A stretch of 64,000 nucleotides of DNA from Allomuricauda ruestringensis DSM 13258 (GTDB lineage: Bacteria > Bacteroidota > Bacteroidia > Flavobacteriales > Flavobacteriaceae): contig NC_015945.1 of assembly GCF_000224085.1 (NCBI RefSeq), positions 3,154,501-3,218,500 of the forward strand. Reading direction: 5' to 3'. How positions within the stretch are numbered: position 1 is the stretch's first letter; each line of letters opens with the position of its first letter. Under the pieces are notes generated by a model that saw only the letters and a program-made list of their open reading frames with translations, had not been told where the DNA came from and did no database searches. Shown one piece after another: positions 34,192-44,151 of this stretch. A program made the translations under genes and the position numbers.

Positions 34192-36219
34192 TTATTGAGG
34201 CATTGAATAAGTTCTCAATATTGAATCGGGAATCATGGATTTCAATTTGGAAACTTGGTTGTTTCTCCTTTTAAATGCTTCAAATATCGCTTGTACTTCT
34301 AGTTTGATGGATTCGTTTTCAATAGGGGTCTCGTCCAGGTGCTGGTCCATTTGATATAAATTAACATAATTCAAATGATAGGTCCCAACCACAATATCAA
34401 GCAGGTCCGCCTTGGTTTGCATTAGAGGAATAACATGAAGATTTCTATAGTTTTGGAGCGTGTCCAAGCCATAACCAAGCCAACTATTCATGCTTGGTTT
34501 ACCATATTGGTATCGGTTGGCCAAAAAATTGTAGAGACTGGGAGCAATATCAAAATGAGAAGAGACGGAAGAAATGGTGCTCGTTTTTTTGAGCATTGGA
34601 GAATAAATGATAAGGGGTACGTGGTAGCGATCTATTTTGTTCCGCATAGGAATTTCGGGCAAGCGATGATCACCGGTAATTATAAAAATGGTATTGCGAA
34701 ATACATCCCTTTTTTCATACTCGGAAATAAACCATTTTAGGGAAGCATCAGCATAGAGGATCGTGGCATATTGATCGGCATATATTCTGTATTTGTCCTT
34801 GGATGCTTCCGATAAAGCAAGGTTGTTAAGATGATCTTCAAATAGCTTTAAATATTTGGAGTGGTCATTGAGTTGAAAGGGGGAATGGCTCGTCAGGGTA
34901 AGAATAATGTCCAACGATGGTTTTGGTTCTATTTTTTCCTTTGTCTCAAAATAATGGGCATATAATTCCCTATCTCCATACCCCCAACTAAAATTACTGG
35001 AACTTGGTAGCTTCTTGTATCTCTTGTCAAAACTGGACTCGTCAAAAATAAAATCAATGTTGTTCTGTTGTAGAAAGAGGTCCATTTGATCAAAGGAAGC
35101 ATTGCCACCATAATAAAAACTTGTTCTATAACCGTTAGGTTTCAATAAGTTCAATAACGAAAGTTGTTGGGGCATTTTGGCACCTAGATCCAAATAGCCA
35201 TTTTCGGCAAATGGGAGGGCCCCTAAAATAGAGGGAAGTACCCCGAACGTTCGGCCAGTATTGCTCAAAGTGTTTTTCCAATATAAACCTTGTTGTGATA
35301 GGGAATCCAGAAAAGGAGTAAAACTCTTCAGGTATGCATCTTCCCCAGAGAAAGCCCTCCCCAGGCCCTCAACCAGGATAAAAACAATATTTGGACTGAT
35401 GCTGTCGGTTTTAAAAAAAGGTGACAACACATCTTCTTCGACACTCTTATGAAGAAACGGAAAATCAGTATTCTGAAGATAGGTCAACCTTTTCCCCATT
35501 TTGGATGAAATGGTATTGATCAAATAGGAGTCGGCATAGATATCAGTTTCCACCTCTTTGGTGGAAAAATAGTTGTGGGCAGCATCCACAAAATGTATTG
35601 TTTTGTTGGTAACTATTTCTTTTTCAAACGCACTCTCTTGACTTTTAAACTGTGTGATGTGGCCAATTGAAAGCAAGGCAAAGCACAATACGACCTGGAT
35701 TGCCGGTTTGAGGTTCAACTTTATTTTCCTGGGAATGGACCAAAGATACCACATACTAAAAAGCGATACGATTATAATTGCAAGAACCACAATGGCAAAA
35801 ATGCTTCCAGAAGAACCCACTGTCTGTATGATATCGCCAAGGGAGTAGCTGAACAAATCGGCTCCAAGGAGTACAAGGGAAGATTTGTAATAGAAGATAA
35901 AAACTAATTCTAGAATAAAAAATAGTAGCATGAAACCGTTGTACGTCCATTTGGCTACCTTAAAAGAGGCCAACGAGATTACAACGAACAAAAAATATAG
36001 AATTGGTAGATATCGAAGACAAAATACCAAATCCATTTTCCACATAGATAGTAGTAAGTCAAAAGTGCTTGTAGGAAGATCATGGGAAGTTTTGTATATG
36101 AAAATCTCACCTACCCGGAACAATAACATTAAGCTTATAAAGGCAAGGGCCAATTGTATGTAGTAGCTGCCATAGTGCAGAATTTTGGAATTTGATTTAT
36201 TAGGCAAGATTAATTTCAT
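34192..36219 (-). CDS. LtaS/MdoB-family membrane sulfatase-like phosphotransferase
   Basis: 675 residues. Five membrane helices in residues about 15-205 and an extracytoplasmic alkaline-phosphatase-fold domain (about 280-570). Metal and catalytic pieces: SPNIVFILVEGLGRAF (metal Glu), SNTGRTFGVLPS (nucleophile Thr), FIITGDHRLPE (metal Asp/His) and a late His in YHVPLIIYSP. Such enzymes move phosphoglycerol or phosphoethanolamine from lipids to glycans. In a Gram-negative the target could be the polymer made by the GT2 synthase or lipid-linked glycans. Transcribed against the neighbouring polysaccharide genes, tail to tail. Confidence 0.88.
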   Translation of the reverse strand: MKLILPNKSNSKILHYGSYYIQLALAFISLMLLFRVGEIFIYKTSHDLPTSTFDLLLSMWKMDLVFCLRYLPILYFLFVVISLASFKVAKWTYNGFMLLFFILELVFIFYYKSSLVLLGADLFSYSLGDIIQTVGSSGSIFAIVVLAIIIVSLFSMWYLWSIPRKIKLNLKPAIQVVLCFALLSIGHITQFKSQESAFEKEIVTNKTIHFVDAAHNYFSTKEVETDIYADSYLINTISSKMGKRLTYLQNTDFPFLHKSVEEDVLSPFFKTDSISPNIVFILVEGLGRAFSGEDAYLKSFTPFLDSLSQQGLYWKNTLSNTGRTFGVLPSILGALPFAENGYLDLGAKMPQQLSLLNLLKPNGYRTSFYYGGNASFDQMDLFLQQNNIDFIFDESSFDKRYKKLPSSSNFSWGYGDRELYAHYFETKEKIEPKPSLDIILTLTSHSPFQLNDHSKYLKLFEDHLNNLALSEASKDKYRIYADQYATILYADASLKWFISEYEKRDVFRNTIFIITGDHRLPEIPMRNKIDRYHVPLIIYSPMLKKTSTISSVSSHFDIAPSLYNFLANRYQYGKPSMNSWLGYGLDTLQNYRNLHVIPLMQTKADLLDIVVGTYHLNYVNLYQMDQHLDETPIENESIKLEVQAIFEAFKRRNNQVSKLKSMIPDSILRTYSMPQ

Positions 36220-36533
36220 AAAGTAAAGTTCGATTTTTTTCGAAATGACCTGGACATTGATGGAATATTGATACTGCAGAAATTAGGTTTGGCAATGCAA
36301 AAGTCAATATGTTATGTAGTATAACTCCTATATCTAGAAGATTAAAATCCAATAAAGATTGCTCATATTCAGATTGAGGATGTCACTATCGTTTGGATAA
36401 CTTTTCTACAAATTTATAGTATTGCAATAAGCGAACGATTATGAAAGTAATATAGATAAATCTCTAAATATTTCACGCACGCTTAACTTAATAACGTAGT
36501 GTTTATTACAATATTTTGTAAGTAAAACGTTAC
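36220..36533. other. divergent promoter region of the LtaS-like and hybrid kinase genes
   Basis: 314 AT-rich bases between two divergent genes. No ORF; no clear TAnnTTTG box. Confidence 0.35.
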
Positions 36534-39500
36534 TTGTTTATAAGGAATGTTGAAATGTTCAAAAAAATAATTTTCATAATTGCTATAGTAATCATCACGG
36601 TGTCAATTTTGGCCATTTTCGGATGGATACTCCAGATTGAACTGTTGACCCAAATTGTATCGGGCCTACCAACGATGAAGTTTAATACGGCACTCTCCTT
36701 TATGCTTTTAGGAGTAGTACTTATATTTATTATAAAGCATATTAATTTGGCTACCGCCCATATAGTAAATGGGATTTTATTGGTAATTGGAATTGCAACC
36801 CTAAGCCAAGATGTTTTTGGAGTTAGTTTTGGACTGGATGAGTTATTTGTTCCCGACCAACAAGGGATACTTTTGGGAAATCTACATCCAGGGAGAATGT
36901 CCTCCGCTACTTCTCTTTCCTTTTTACTCTTGAGCATATCACTATTATTGATAATGATAGGGAAACCTAAAGTTCTGGTATTTGCAGCATATCTTTCCCA
37001 AGCAGTTGCCTTTTTCTCTTTTTTGGTAATTACCATTTATTTTTTTCAAATTCCTGCAGAAGAAAAAATTGCCTTTATTTCTTCAATGGCTGTTCATACT
37101 GCATTTGGATTTCTTTTGGCAAGCCTAGCCATTTCCCTGATGATACCAAAGAATGGTATTATGAACTTTTTTGTTGGAAGAAGAATTGGAAACCACATTG
37201 TTAGAAGATTGTTCCTGCAAATGTCTATTGTTTCCCTAATATTGTCATATATCGTCTTCCAAATCTTCAAGTCGGGATATTTTGGAACTGGATTCTCTTT
37301 GGCGATACTATCGGCCGCATATATTATGGCGATTCTGTTTATTCTCATGATAGCGGTACCGTCGATAAACATATTGGAGCAGGATAGAAGAATAGCTGAA
37401 CAGGAACTCAATGCCACAAGTACCTACTTGAATGCTACACCAGATCCCATAGTCATTGTGGATGATTCAGGTAAAATATTCTTATCCAATGCCTTAATGA
37501 ACAAGGTTTTTGGTTATCGGTCATCAGATTTAATAGGCAACAATATAAGTTCCCTTGTTTCCACAGAACTGGGACACCTTTATAAAAAGCATATCAAAGA
37601 TTTTAAGGAGACCAACGGCCAATCCGGAGGTCTTGGTCCAGTTTTGGCAAATAAAAATATAACTTCTTTTATTGAGACTGATTTTTTGGATAAAAAAGGG
37701 AATAAAATTCCTGTGGAATTGGCTTTAAACTCTATTATATCACCAAAAGGAAATAAGACCATAGTTGCATTTCGAGATATTTCTCGAAGGGTAGAGGCAG
37801 AAAGAAAGTACAGGTTGGCCAATGATAAAGTTTTGGCAGCTCTCGATGCTTCGATCATTGGGATATGGGACTATGATATCAAAGATGGCTCCATAGAATG
37901 GGACGATACCATGTATAGTATTTATGGTCTTGATAAAGAAAGGGTAAACATAAAGTTTTCAATTTGGATGAATCATGTCCACAAGGATGACTTTGATCGT
38001 GTTTTGAAGATATTGGAAAATTCCATCTCCCAAAAAACGCCTTATGACGATGATTTTAGGATTGTTTGGCCCGATGGTTCCATACGCTATATTAGGGGTA
38101 AGGGCTCGGTATATTTAGATAAAGATGGAGAGGTGATAAGAATGCTTGGTACAAATTGGGACATTACCGAACAAAAAACGTATGAGTTGGCCTTGGAGGC
38201 AAGTACAGAACAGAATAGGATGTTCATCGATGAGGCACCCACTGCCATTGCAATGTTCGACACCAATATGGTCTATTTGGCCGCATCCAAAAAATGGCTG
38301 GAAGACTACCACATAACCGAAAGTGTTATTGGGAAGTCTCACTATGACGTATTCCCGGAAATTGATGATGATTGGAAAAAAATACACCAAGAATGTTTAA
38401 AGGGTGCTGTGAACAACTGCAATGAGGCTGTTTTTGAAAGAGCAGATGGCTCAAAACAATGGATAACTTGGGAGATCAAACCCTGGTACAAAAAACCTGA
38501 TGAGGTTGGAGGGCTGCTCATGTTTACGGCGAACATTACCCAGTTCAAGGAAAATATCATGGAACGACTGAGGTTACAGGATATGCTGGACGAATCCAAT
38601 GAGATTGCAAAAATAGGAAGCTGGGAATATGATTCGATCAATGATACCTTGGCCTGTAGCCCCCTCACCAAAAAGATATACGGAGTACCCAAAGATCATA
38701 CACCTAGCTTAAATAATATGCTTTCTTTTTATGGAAAGAAAGATTCGGAGCAGTTGCTTCAAGCAATCCAACTTTCCTTAAAAGAATCAAATTCCTTTGA
38801 CATGGAATTGAAAATAACAGCGGCAGATTCCAGAAAAAAATGGGTAAGGGTCATTGGGAGGACCCAAGGTTCCGAGCCAAATGGGAAAGTATACGGAATT
38901 TTCCAGGACATTACCAAAATGAAGATGTACGAACATTCATTGGTCAAGGAAAAACAAAAGGCACAAGCGGCGAGTAAATCCAAGTCGGAATTTTTGGCCA
39001 ATATGAGCCATGAAATCAGGACCCCATTGAATGGAGTGATCGGATTTACAGATCTTTTGATGAAAACAGAATTATCAGGAAGTCAAAAAGAATATATGCA
39101 CACGGTCTACAACTCAGCAAACCATCTACTGGATATCATCAATGATGTACTTGACTTTTCCAAAATAGAAGCAGGCAAGTTGGAATTGAGCATCGAAAAA
39201 GTGGATTTATTGGAACTTTGTGATCAGATTGCGGACATTATAAAGCACCAAGCACATGCCAAGGGACTTGAAATTTTACTTGATGTCTCTGCTGATATTG
39301 ATCGTTACGTGTATGCCGATCCAGTACGCCTACGGCAAATACTTACCAACCTTATGGGCAACGCGGTGAAATTCACCAATGAGGGGGAAGTGGAACTAAA
39401 AGTGAGATATAAGTCTGAATTGGCCAAGGATGTGAAAAAGAAGTGTTTCGTTTTTTCCATAAGGGACACTGGAGTGGGGATTTCGGAACATAGCCTCGAC

Positions 39501-40526
39501 AAGATTTTTAATGCTTTCGACCAAGAAGATGCCTCGACCACTAAAAAGTTTGGGGGTACGGGACTGGGATTGACCATTAGTAACCGCCTTCTGAATTTTA
39601 TGGGAAGTCGTTTAAAAGTGGAAAGTAAAGTCAATCAAGGGAGTACATTTTCATTCGTGGTTGAATTTGAAACCGAGGATGAAACTGTTTTGGACAATAA
39701 ATCTATAAAATCAAAGGTGAAAAAGGTGTTGGTAGTCGATGACAATCAGAGCAATAGAATTATACTACGGGATATGCTAAAATTATCCCAAATTGAGTCA
39801 GAGCTTGCTATCCATGGTATAGAGGCATTGGAAATTCTGGAAAAAAATCAGGACTTTGATTTGATGATCCTAGATTACAATATGCCATACCTTAATGGAG
39901 TGGAGGTGGTGCAACATGTAAGGGAAAAATTTAACCTGAATGCCGATAAGCTGCCCATAATGCTATTGCACAGTTCGATAGAAGATGAGGCCATTAAAAA
40001 GGCATGTGATACGTATGGGGTCAGATTCAACATGTCAAAACCTATAATGTTGAGGAGCTTACAGGCAATTTTGGAAAAAGTAGGAAGGTCCAATGGTTCC
40101 ATGAGCACTGGCCCGTCCGAGGAAAAACCTACTAAGGGCTTGGAAAGTTGGGAGCCTTCCATACTAGTAGCCGAGGACAATCCCGTAAACAGGTTTTTGG
40201 CCAGAACCTTGCTTCAAAAAATTGTACCCAAATCCAAGATTGTTGAGGCCCACGACGGTTCAGAGGCAGTTGAATATTTTACCCAACAAGCATTCGATAT
40301 TATTTTTATGGATATCCAGATGCCCATCATGAGCGGGTACGACGCCACAAAAAAAATCAGGGAAATAGAAGAAGGCACTAAGACCCATGTTCCTATTGTT
40401 GCTCTTACCGCAAGAGGCTTAAAGGGGGAAAAAGAACGTTGTCTGGAACAAGGAATGGACGATTATGTTACCAAACCTGTAGTATATGAAACCTTGAAAG
40501 AGATTTTATTAAAATTCTTGTCGTAA
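36534..40526 (+). CDS. hybrid histidine kinase, 8 TM + 4 PAS + HisKA/HATPase + 2 receivers
   Basis: 1330 residues. About eight membrane helices fill residues 5-280. PAS1 about 300-415 (IVIVDDSGKIFLSNALMNKV), PAS2 about 430-550 (SIIGIWDYDIKDGSIEWDD), PAS3 about 560-675, PAS4 about 690-805. HisKA with phospho-acceptor H826 in NMSHEIRTPLNGVIGF; HATPase with N-box NLMGNAVKFTNEGE (about 935-950) and the G-box GLGLTIS. Receiver 1 has phospho-Asp D1114 (MILDYNMP), receiver 2 D1260 (IFMDIQMPIMSGYD) with TKP near the end. With the downstream Hpt protein and single-domain regulator it makes a full His-Asp-His-Asp relay. The start at 36534 could also be the ATG at 36555 (MFKKIIF). Confidence 0.93.
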   Translation: MFIRNVEMFKKIIFIIAIVIITVSILAIFGWILQIELLTQIVSGLPTMKFNTALSFMLLGVVLIFIIKHINLATAHIVNGILLVIGIATLSQDVFGVSFGLDELFVPDQQGILLGNLHPGRMSSATSLSFLLLSISLLLIMIGKPKVLVFAAYLSQAVAFFSFLVITIYFFQIPAEEKIAFISSMAVHTAFGFLLASLAISLMIPKNGIMNFFVGRRIGNHIVRRLFLQMSIVSLILSYIVFQIFKSGYFGTGFSLAILSAAYIMAILFILMIAVPSINILEQDRRIAEQELNATSTYLNATPDPIVIVDDSGKIFLSNALMNKVFGYRSSDLIGNNISSLVSTELGHLYKKHIKDFKETNGQSGGLGPVLANKNITSFIETDFLDKKGNKIPVELALNSIISPKGNKTIVAFRDISRRVEAERKYRLANDKVLAALDASIIGIWDYDIKDGSIEWDDTMYSIYGLDKERVNIKFSIWMNHVHKDDFDRVLKILENSISQKTPYDDDFRIVWPDGSIRYIRGKGSVYLDKDGEVIRMLGTNWDITEQKTYELALEASTEQNRMFIDEAPTAIAMFDTNMVYLAASKKWLEDYHITESVIGKSHYDVFPEIDDDWKKIHQECLKGAVNNCNEAVFERADGSKQWITWEIKPWYKKPDEVGGLLMFTANITQFKENIMERLRLQDMLDESNEIAKIGSWEYDSINDTLACSPLTKKIYGVPKDHTPSLNNMLSFYGKKDSEQLLQAIQLSLKESNSFDMELKITAADSRKKWVRVIGRTQGSEPNGKVYGIFQDITKMKMYEHSLVKEKQKAQAASKSKSEFLANMSHEIRTPLNGVIGFTDLLMKTELSGSQKEYMHTVYNSANHLLDIINDVLDFSKIEAGKLELSIEKVDLLELCDQIADIIKHQAHAKGLEILLDVSADIDRYVYADPVRLRQILTNLMGNAVKFTNEGEVELKVRYKSELAKDVKKKCFVFSIRDTGVGISEHSLDKIFNAFDQEDASTTKKFGGTGLGLTISNRLLNFMGSRLKVESKVNQGSTFSFVVEFETEDETVLDNKSIKSKVKKVLVVDDNQSNRIILRDMLKLSQIESELAIHGIEALEILEKNQDFDLMILDYNMPYLNGVEVVQHVREKFNLNADKLPIMLLHSSIEDEAIKKACDTYGVRFNMSKPIMLRSLQAILEKVGRSNGSMSTGPSEEKPTKGLESWEPSILVAEDNPVNRFLARTLLQKIVPKSKIVEAHDGSEAVEYFTQQAFDIIFMDIQMPIMSGYDATKKIREIEEGTKTHVPIVALTARGLKGEKERCLEQGMDDYVTKPVVYETLKEILLKFLS

Positions 40527-40603
40527 TAAAATATTACAAAAATTAGTCTTTTCGTACAATTAAATGTAAGATTTTATGTTAAGTAGGTAAACCTACTTAA
40601 ATA

Positions 40604-41320
40604 ATGGGAACTCCCTTAAAAAATGTTTTGTTCGTATGCCCCAATGAAAGTCTATTAGAGGCCTTTAATAAGTTTGATGTTTTTAATGATTGGGAAATAG
40701 ACTATTGTCAGGATAGCTTTAGTGTCCTTCAACTATTAAAGAGTTCTAACTACGATTTGGTGGTTATGGATCACGAAATACAACCATTGAATCCCTTTAA
40801 GCTGATGGACTATGTGTTTCATGAGCTACAAAAGTCCTGCCTAATGGTAATAGTGGGAGGTGGAAGCGAACCAGAAGTGATTCATGAAAACTACATAAAG
40901 TTTAATTATCCCATAGAACAACACAATATAGATACACTTCTTGTTAAAGGGAAGGAGTCAAAAAATACGAAAAAAAAAGACGAATTATTTTCTCTTGATT
41001 ATTTAAACGAACTGTCCGATAACAATCAAGAGTTTCTTGAAGAATCCATACAATTGTTCCAAAACACCTTGGATATAAGGCTTCTAGACCTGAAAAGGGC
41101 AATCGCAAAACCAGATTTTGAGGAGGCCCGCAAAATAGCACATAATATAAAACCCAGTTTTGCTATGTTGGGCAATGATAGTGGACGTGCAATCTGCCAT
41201 ACTATTTGTTATGATGCCACGAATGATGAAATCCCAGAATTATCCCAAATGTTGATCAAGGAATATGGGTTGATTATAAATGAAATTAAAAAACAGTTCC
41301 CCAAATTAAAAGTATCATGA
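40604..41320 (+). CDS. Hpt-domain protein with a degenerate receiver-like N-terminus
   Basis: 238 residues. Residues about 5-110 follow the receiver fold (VLFVCPNESLLEAF, DLVVMDHEIQPLNPFKLMDYV) but lack the acidic pair after strand 1 and the K-P loop is KFNYPI, so it probably cannot be phosphorylated normally. Residues about 130-235 are an Hpt four-helix bundle with phospho-accepting H180 in ARKIAHNIKPSFAMLG. It should carry phosphate from the hybrid kinase receivers to the response regulator whose start codon overlaps its stop (ATGA). Confidence 0.85.
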   Translation: MGTPLKNVLFVCPNESLLEAFNKFDVFNDWEIDYCQDSFSVLQLLKSSNYDLVVMDHEIQPLNPFKLMDYVFHELQKSCLMVIVGGGSEPEVIHENYIKFNYPIEQHNIDTLLVKGKESKNTKKKDELFSLDYLNELSDNNQEFLEESIQLFQNTLDIRLLDLKRAIAKPDFEEARKIAHNIKPSFAMLGNDSGRAICHTICYDATNDEIPELSQMLIKEYGLIINEIKKQFPKLKVS

Positions 41321-41685
41321 AGAAGAGAATTTTGATTATAGAAGATAATCCGATGGTTGTAAAATCGTTGGAGTTTAAATTAACAAAGGATGGTTATGAA
41401 GTCATAGTTGCGGAAGACGGCCGAAAAGCCTTGGAAATACTCAAGCAAGAAGAAACTATCCAATTGGTGATTACAGATTTAATGCTGCCCTATGTTACCG
41501 GAATAGAGCTTATTGAATATATCAGGAAAAATACGCCGACATTGCCCATAATTGTACTATCTACTTCCAATCAGGAAGAAATTATTACAGACGCCTTTAT
41601 GATGGGGGTCAATGATTTTATAACCAAGCCATTTAGCCCCAATGAATTGTCTTTGCGGGTAAAAAGAACTATAGAAAGTTATTGA
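41317..41685 (+). CDS. single-domain response regulator (CheY-like)
   Basis: 122 residues, only a receiver: RILIIEDNPMVVKSLEFKLT acidic pair, LVITDLMLPYVTG phospho-Asp (about residue 53), VLSTSNQEE Thr/Ser, ITKPFSPNEL Lys. There is no output domain, so it must act by protein contact. It overlaps the Hpt gene by 4 bases and ends directly at the TTG start of the next gene, a tight operon. Confidence 0.93.
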   Translation: MKKRILIIEDNPMVVKSLEFKLTKDGYEVIVAEDGRKALEILKQEETIQLVITDLMLPYVTGIELIEYIRKNTPTLPIIVLSTSNQEEIITDAFMMGVNDFITKPFSPNELSLRVKRTIESY

Positions 41686-42699
41686 TTGTCTACATTGGAG
41701 CACATAGTACGTGATTGGCCTTGGCCCTTAAAAATGAGCATTTTGTTCGTGGCGCTATTTTTTTTTCTAGTGGTCGTTACGGTATCGGCGTTGATATTTC
41801 TTAGGGTATACAAAATCAGACGAGAACGGAGGAAGAAGTCTTTTCAGCACAACATCGATACTTTTCTGAACAATTGCTTGTTCGATGACATGTTCGATTT
41901 TAAAAAGGAGGCACAAGTTTTTAAGACCCAACATTTGGCCTCCGTGTTGCAACGGAAGATAGCCATAAAGCAAGTTTTGGTCTATAATGAAAACTTAAAA
42001 GGGGAATCTTCACTTGTTTTAAGGAGCATATTTCATGAACTGGAGCTTGATAAATTTGTTTTGAACTCTCTTAAGAAGGGTAGATGGTTCGATAAAGCAA
42101 AAGCCATCTACGTCCTATCCGAACTCCATATAAGGGAGTCCAAGGCGGTAGCATGCTATTTGAACGATAAGCACGAATCCGTGCGTGCCCAAGCCATATA
42201 TTTTTTTATCAAGACAGCCGAGAACAATCCGCTCATCTTTTTTACCAAGTTGAAAAAGGAACTTACCCTTTGGGAATTGATTCAGATAGAGAACAGCTTA
42301 AAGTTTGTTTACAAAGGCCCCACTTCTGACTTTTCAATATGGTTGAACCATAAATTGAGCACCGTGCTCATTTTTTCCATTAGGATGATACAGCAGTTTA
42401 ACCAATTTGAACATATTCCAGCAATAGTTCCGTTTTTGATACATCCCAATGAATATGTACGAAAAGAGGCCGTAAGCTCTCTGCGTAAACTGAATTATGA
42501 CAAACTGTTGGATGAAGTGGTACCCAGATATTCCCATGAGAGCCGCTTGGTCAAAAAAGAAATCATTAAAGCTGTGGAATCTCTCGGAGATTTAAGTATA
42601 CTTCACAAATTGAAACCGGTATTGGCTAAAAAAGAGGAATGGCAGACCAATCTTATGTATTTAAGGGCTGAAAAAAGGATGCAACTCCATCAACCATAA
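41686..42699 (+). CDS. membrane-anchored HEAT-repeat-like protein
   Basis: 337 residues. A TTG start directly follows the previous stop; the internal ATG at 41734 (MSILFVALFFF) is an alternative. One membrane helix (about 17-40) is followed by a basic stretch (KIRRERRKK) and then by helix pairs like HEAT/PBS repeats (GRWFDKAKAIYVLSELHIRE, SVRAQAIYFFIKTAE, NEYVRKEAVSSLRKLNYDKL, SRLVKKEIIKAVESLGDLS). A cytoplasmic helical scaffold next to a membrane GT2 synthase and a receiver-only regulator is a good candidate for the link between them; this is inference. Confidence 0.78.
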   Translation: MSTLEHIVRDWPWPLKMSILFVALFFFLVVVTVSALIFLRVYKIRRERRKKSFQHNIDTFLNNCLFDDMFDFKKEAQVFKTQHLASVLQRKIAIKQVLVYNENLKGESSLVLRSIFHELELDKFVLNSLKKGRWFDKAKAIYVLSELHIRESKAVACYLNDKHESVRAQAIYFFIKTAENNPLIFFTKLKKELTLWELIQIENSLKFVYKGPTSDFSIWLNHKLSTVLIFSIRMIQQFNQFEHIPAIVPFLIHPNEYVRKEAVSSLRKLNYDKLLDEVVPRYSHESRLVKKEIIKAVESLGDLSILHKLKPVLAKKEEWQTNLMYLRAEKRMQLHQP

Positions 42700-42717
42700 T
42701 CCTATTCTGTAACAACT

Positions 42718-44151
42718 ATGGCTGTCAACCACATTACGGAAATCATAAGCTGGCTGTTTTTGGCCTATGGGAGTATTGTATGCTCCGGATACATTTTTTC
42801 AGCATTTTTCTCCTTTTTGGAAATTAGGGAATATAAACGAAGGAATGGGTTAAAGAATGAGATATCCCTATTGCATTCCACTAATTTACCATCAATTTCA
42901 ATATTGGCACCAGCTTTTAATGAAGGGGCCAACATAGTTGAAAATGTTAGGTCATTGCTTACAGTAAACTATCCATCTTGCGAAATTGTGATCATCAATG
43001 ATGGTAGCAAGGACGATACCTTGGCAAAACTTATCGAAAGCTTTCATTTGGTAAAGGAGGATTCCATTTATCACGACGTTTTGTCCTCTCAAACCATCCA
43101 ACAAATCTATAAGTCCACCTATAAATCTTTTAAAAATCTCACCGTTGTTGATAAAATCAATGGAGGAAAGGCAGATGCTCTAAATGCTGGCATCAATGTT
43201 TCCCAACACGATATCATCTGCTGTATTGATGTAGATTGTGTGTTGGAGAGCGATGCCCTGCTTAAATTGATAAAGCCTTTTTTGAACAATGAGAAAAAGG
43301 TCATAGCATCTGGGGGAATCATCAGAATAGCCAACTCATGTGTTATTGAGGGCGGGAAGATCGTAGAAGTAAAGTTGCCCAAAAAGTTTATGATCAGAGC
43401 ACAGGTCATTGAGTATTTCAGGGCTTTTCTGATGGGGCGAATGGCTTGGTCGCGTATTGATGGGCTCTTATTGATCTCAGGTGCATTTGGAATGTTCGAT
43501 AAGGAAACCGTTATTGAAGCTGGTGGATACAACACCAAAACCGTAGGGGAGGATATGGAGCTGTTGGTGCGTATGCGAAGATTGATGCGGACCAGAAAAG
43601 TGGACTACACCGTAGGCTTTATTCCCGACCCACTTTGTTGGACGGAAGTCCCGCCCAACTTCACCATTCTACATAGGCAAAGAAACAGATGGACGAGGGG
43701 TACTGCCGAAACCCTTTGGATGCACAGGGGAATGATGTTCAACCCAAAATATGGGGTGCTCGGTATTTTGAGTACCCCATACTGGCTGTTTTTTGAATGG
43801 TTGGCCCCACTTATAGAATTTTTTGGGATACTCTTTTTTATTCTTCTTATGATTTTAGGGCAAATCAATTGGATGTTCGTTATAGGTTTTTCCATGGTGT
43901 CCTATGGATTTGCCGTTCTGTATTCAGTAACCGCCCTATTTTTTGAGGAATTCTCATTTCAACAATACAAAAAGACCACGTACACCTATAAACTTATCCT
44001 TACCGCATTTTTGGAACCCATCTTTTTTCATCCCTTTATTCTTTGGGCTTCCCTAAAAGGGAATATTGATCTGGTACGGGGAAGAAAGTCATGGGGAAGC
44101 ATGAGCCGTGCCGGTCTTGGCAAAATGGGGAAAGGGTCAACAGTACAATAG
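42718..44151 (+). CDS. processive GT2 glycosyltransferase (PgaC/BcsA-like polysaccharide synthase)
   Basis: Inner-membrane synthase that would polymerise a sugar nucleotide and pass the chain through the membrane. 477 residues: TM helix about 11-33, GT-A domain with APAFNEG (65-71), IINDGSKDD (92-100), DVDCVLESDA (171-180, metal site), TED-like GEDMEL (277-282) and QRNRW (321-325, QxxRW), then three or so C-terminal helices (about 350-445). This is the family-2 processive signature. The polymer (poly-N-acetylglucosamine, hyaluronan-like or other) cannot be told. It is last in the kinase/Hpt/regulator/HEAT operon, 18 bases after the HEAT gene. Confidence 0.92.
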   Translation: MAVNHITEIISWLFLAYGSIVCSGYIFSAFFSFLEIREYKRRNGLKNEISLLHSTNLPSISILAPAFNEGANIVENVRSLLTVNYPSCEIVIINDGSKDDTLAKLIESFHLVKEDSIYHDVLSSQTIQQIYKSTYKSFKNLTVVDKINGGKADALNAGINVSQHDIICCIDVDCVLESDALLKLIKPFLNNEKKVIASGGIIRIANSCVIEGGKIVEVKLPKKFMIRAQVIEYFRAFLMGRMAWSRIDGLLLISGAFGMFDKETVIEAGGYNTKTVGEDMELLVRMRRLMRTRKVDYTVGFIPDPLCWTEVPPNFTILHRQRNRWTRGTAETLWMHRGMMFNPKYGVLGILSTPYWLFFEWLAPLIEFFGILFFILLMILGQINWMFVIGFSMVSYGFAVLYSVTALFFEEFSFQQYKKTTYTYKLILTAFLEPIFFHPFILWASLKGNIDLVRGRKSWGSMSRAGLGKMGKGSTVQ

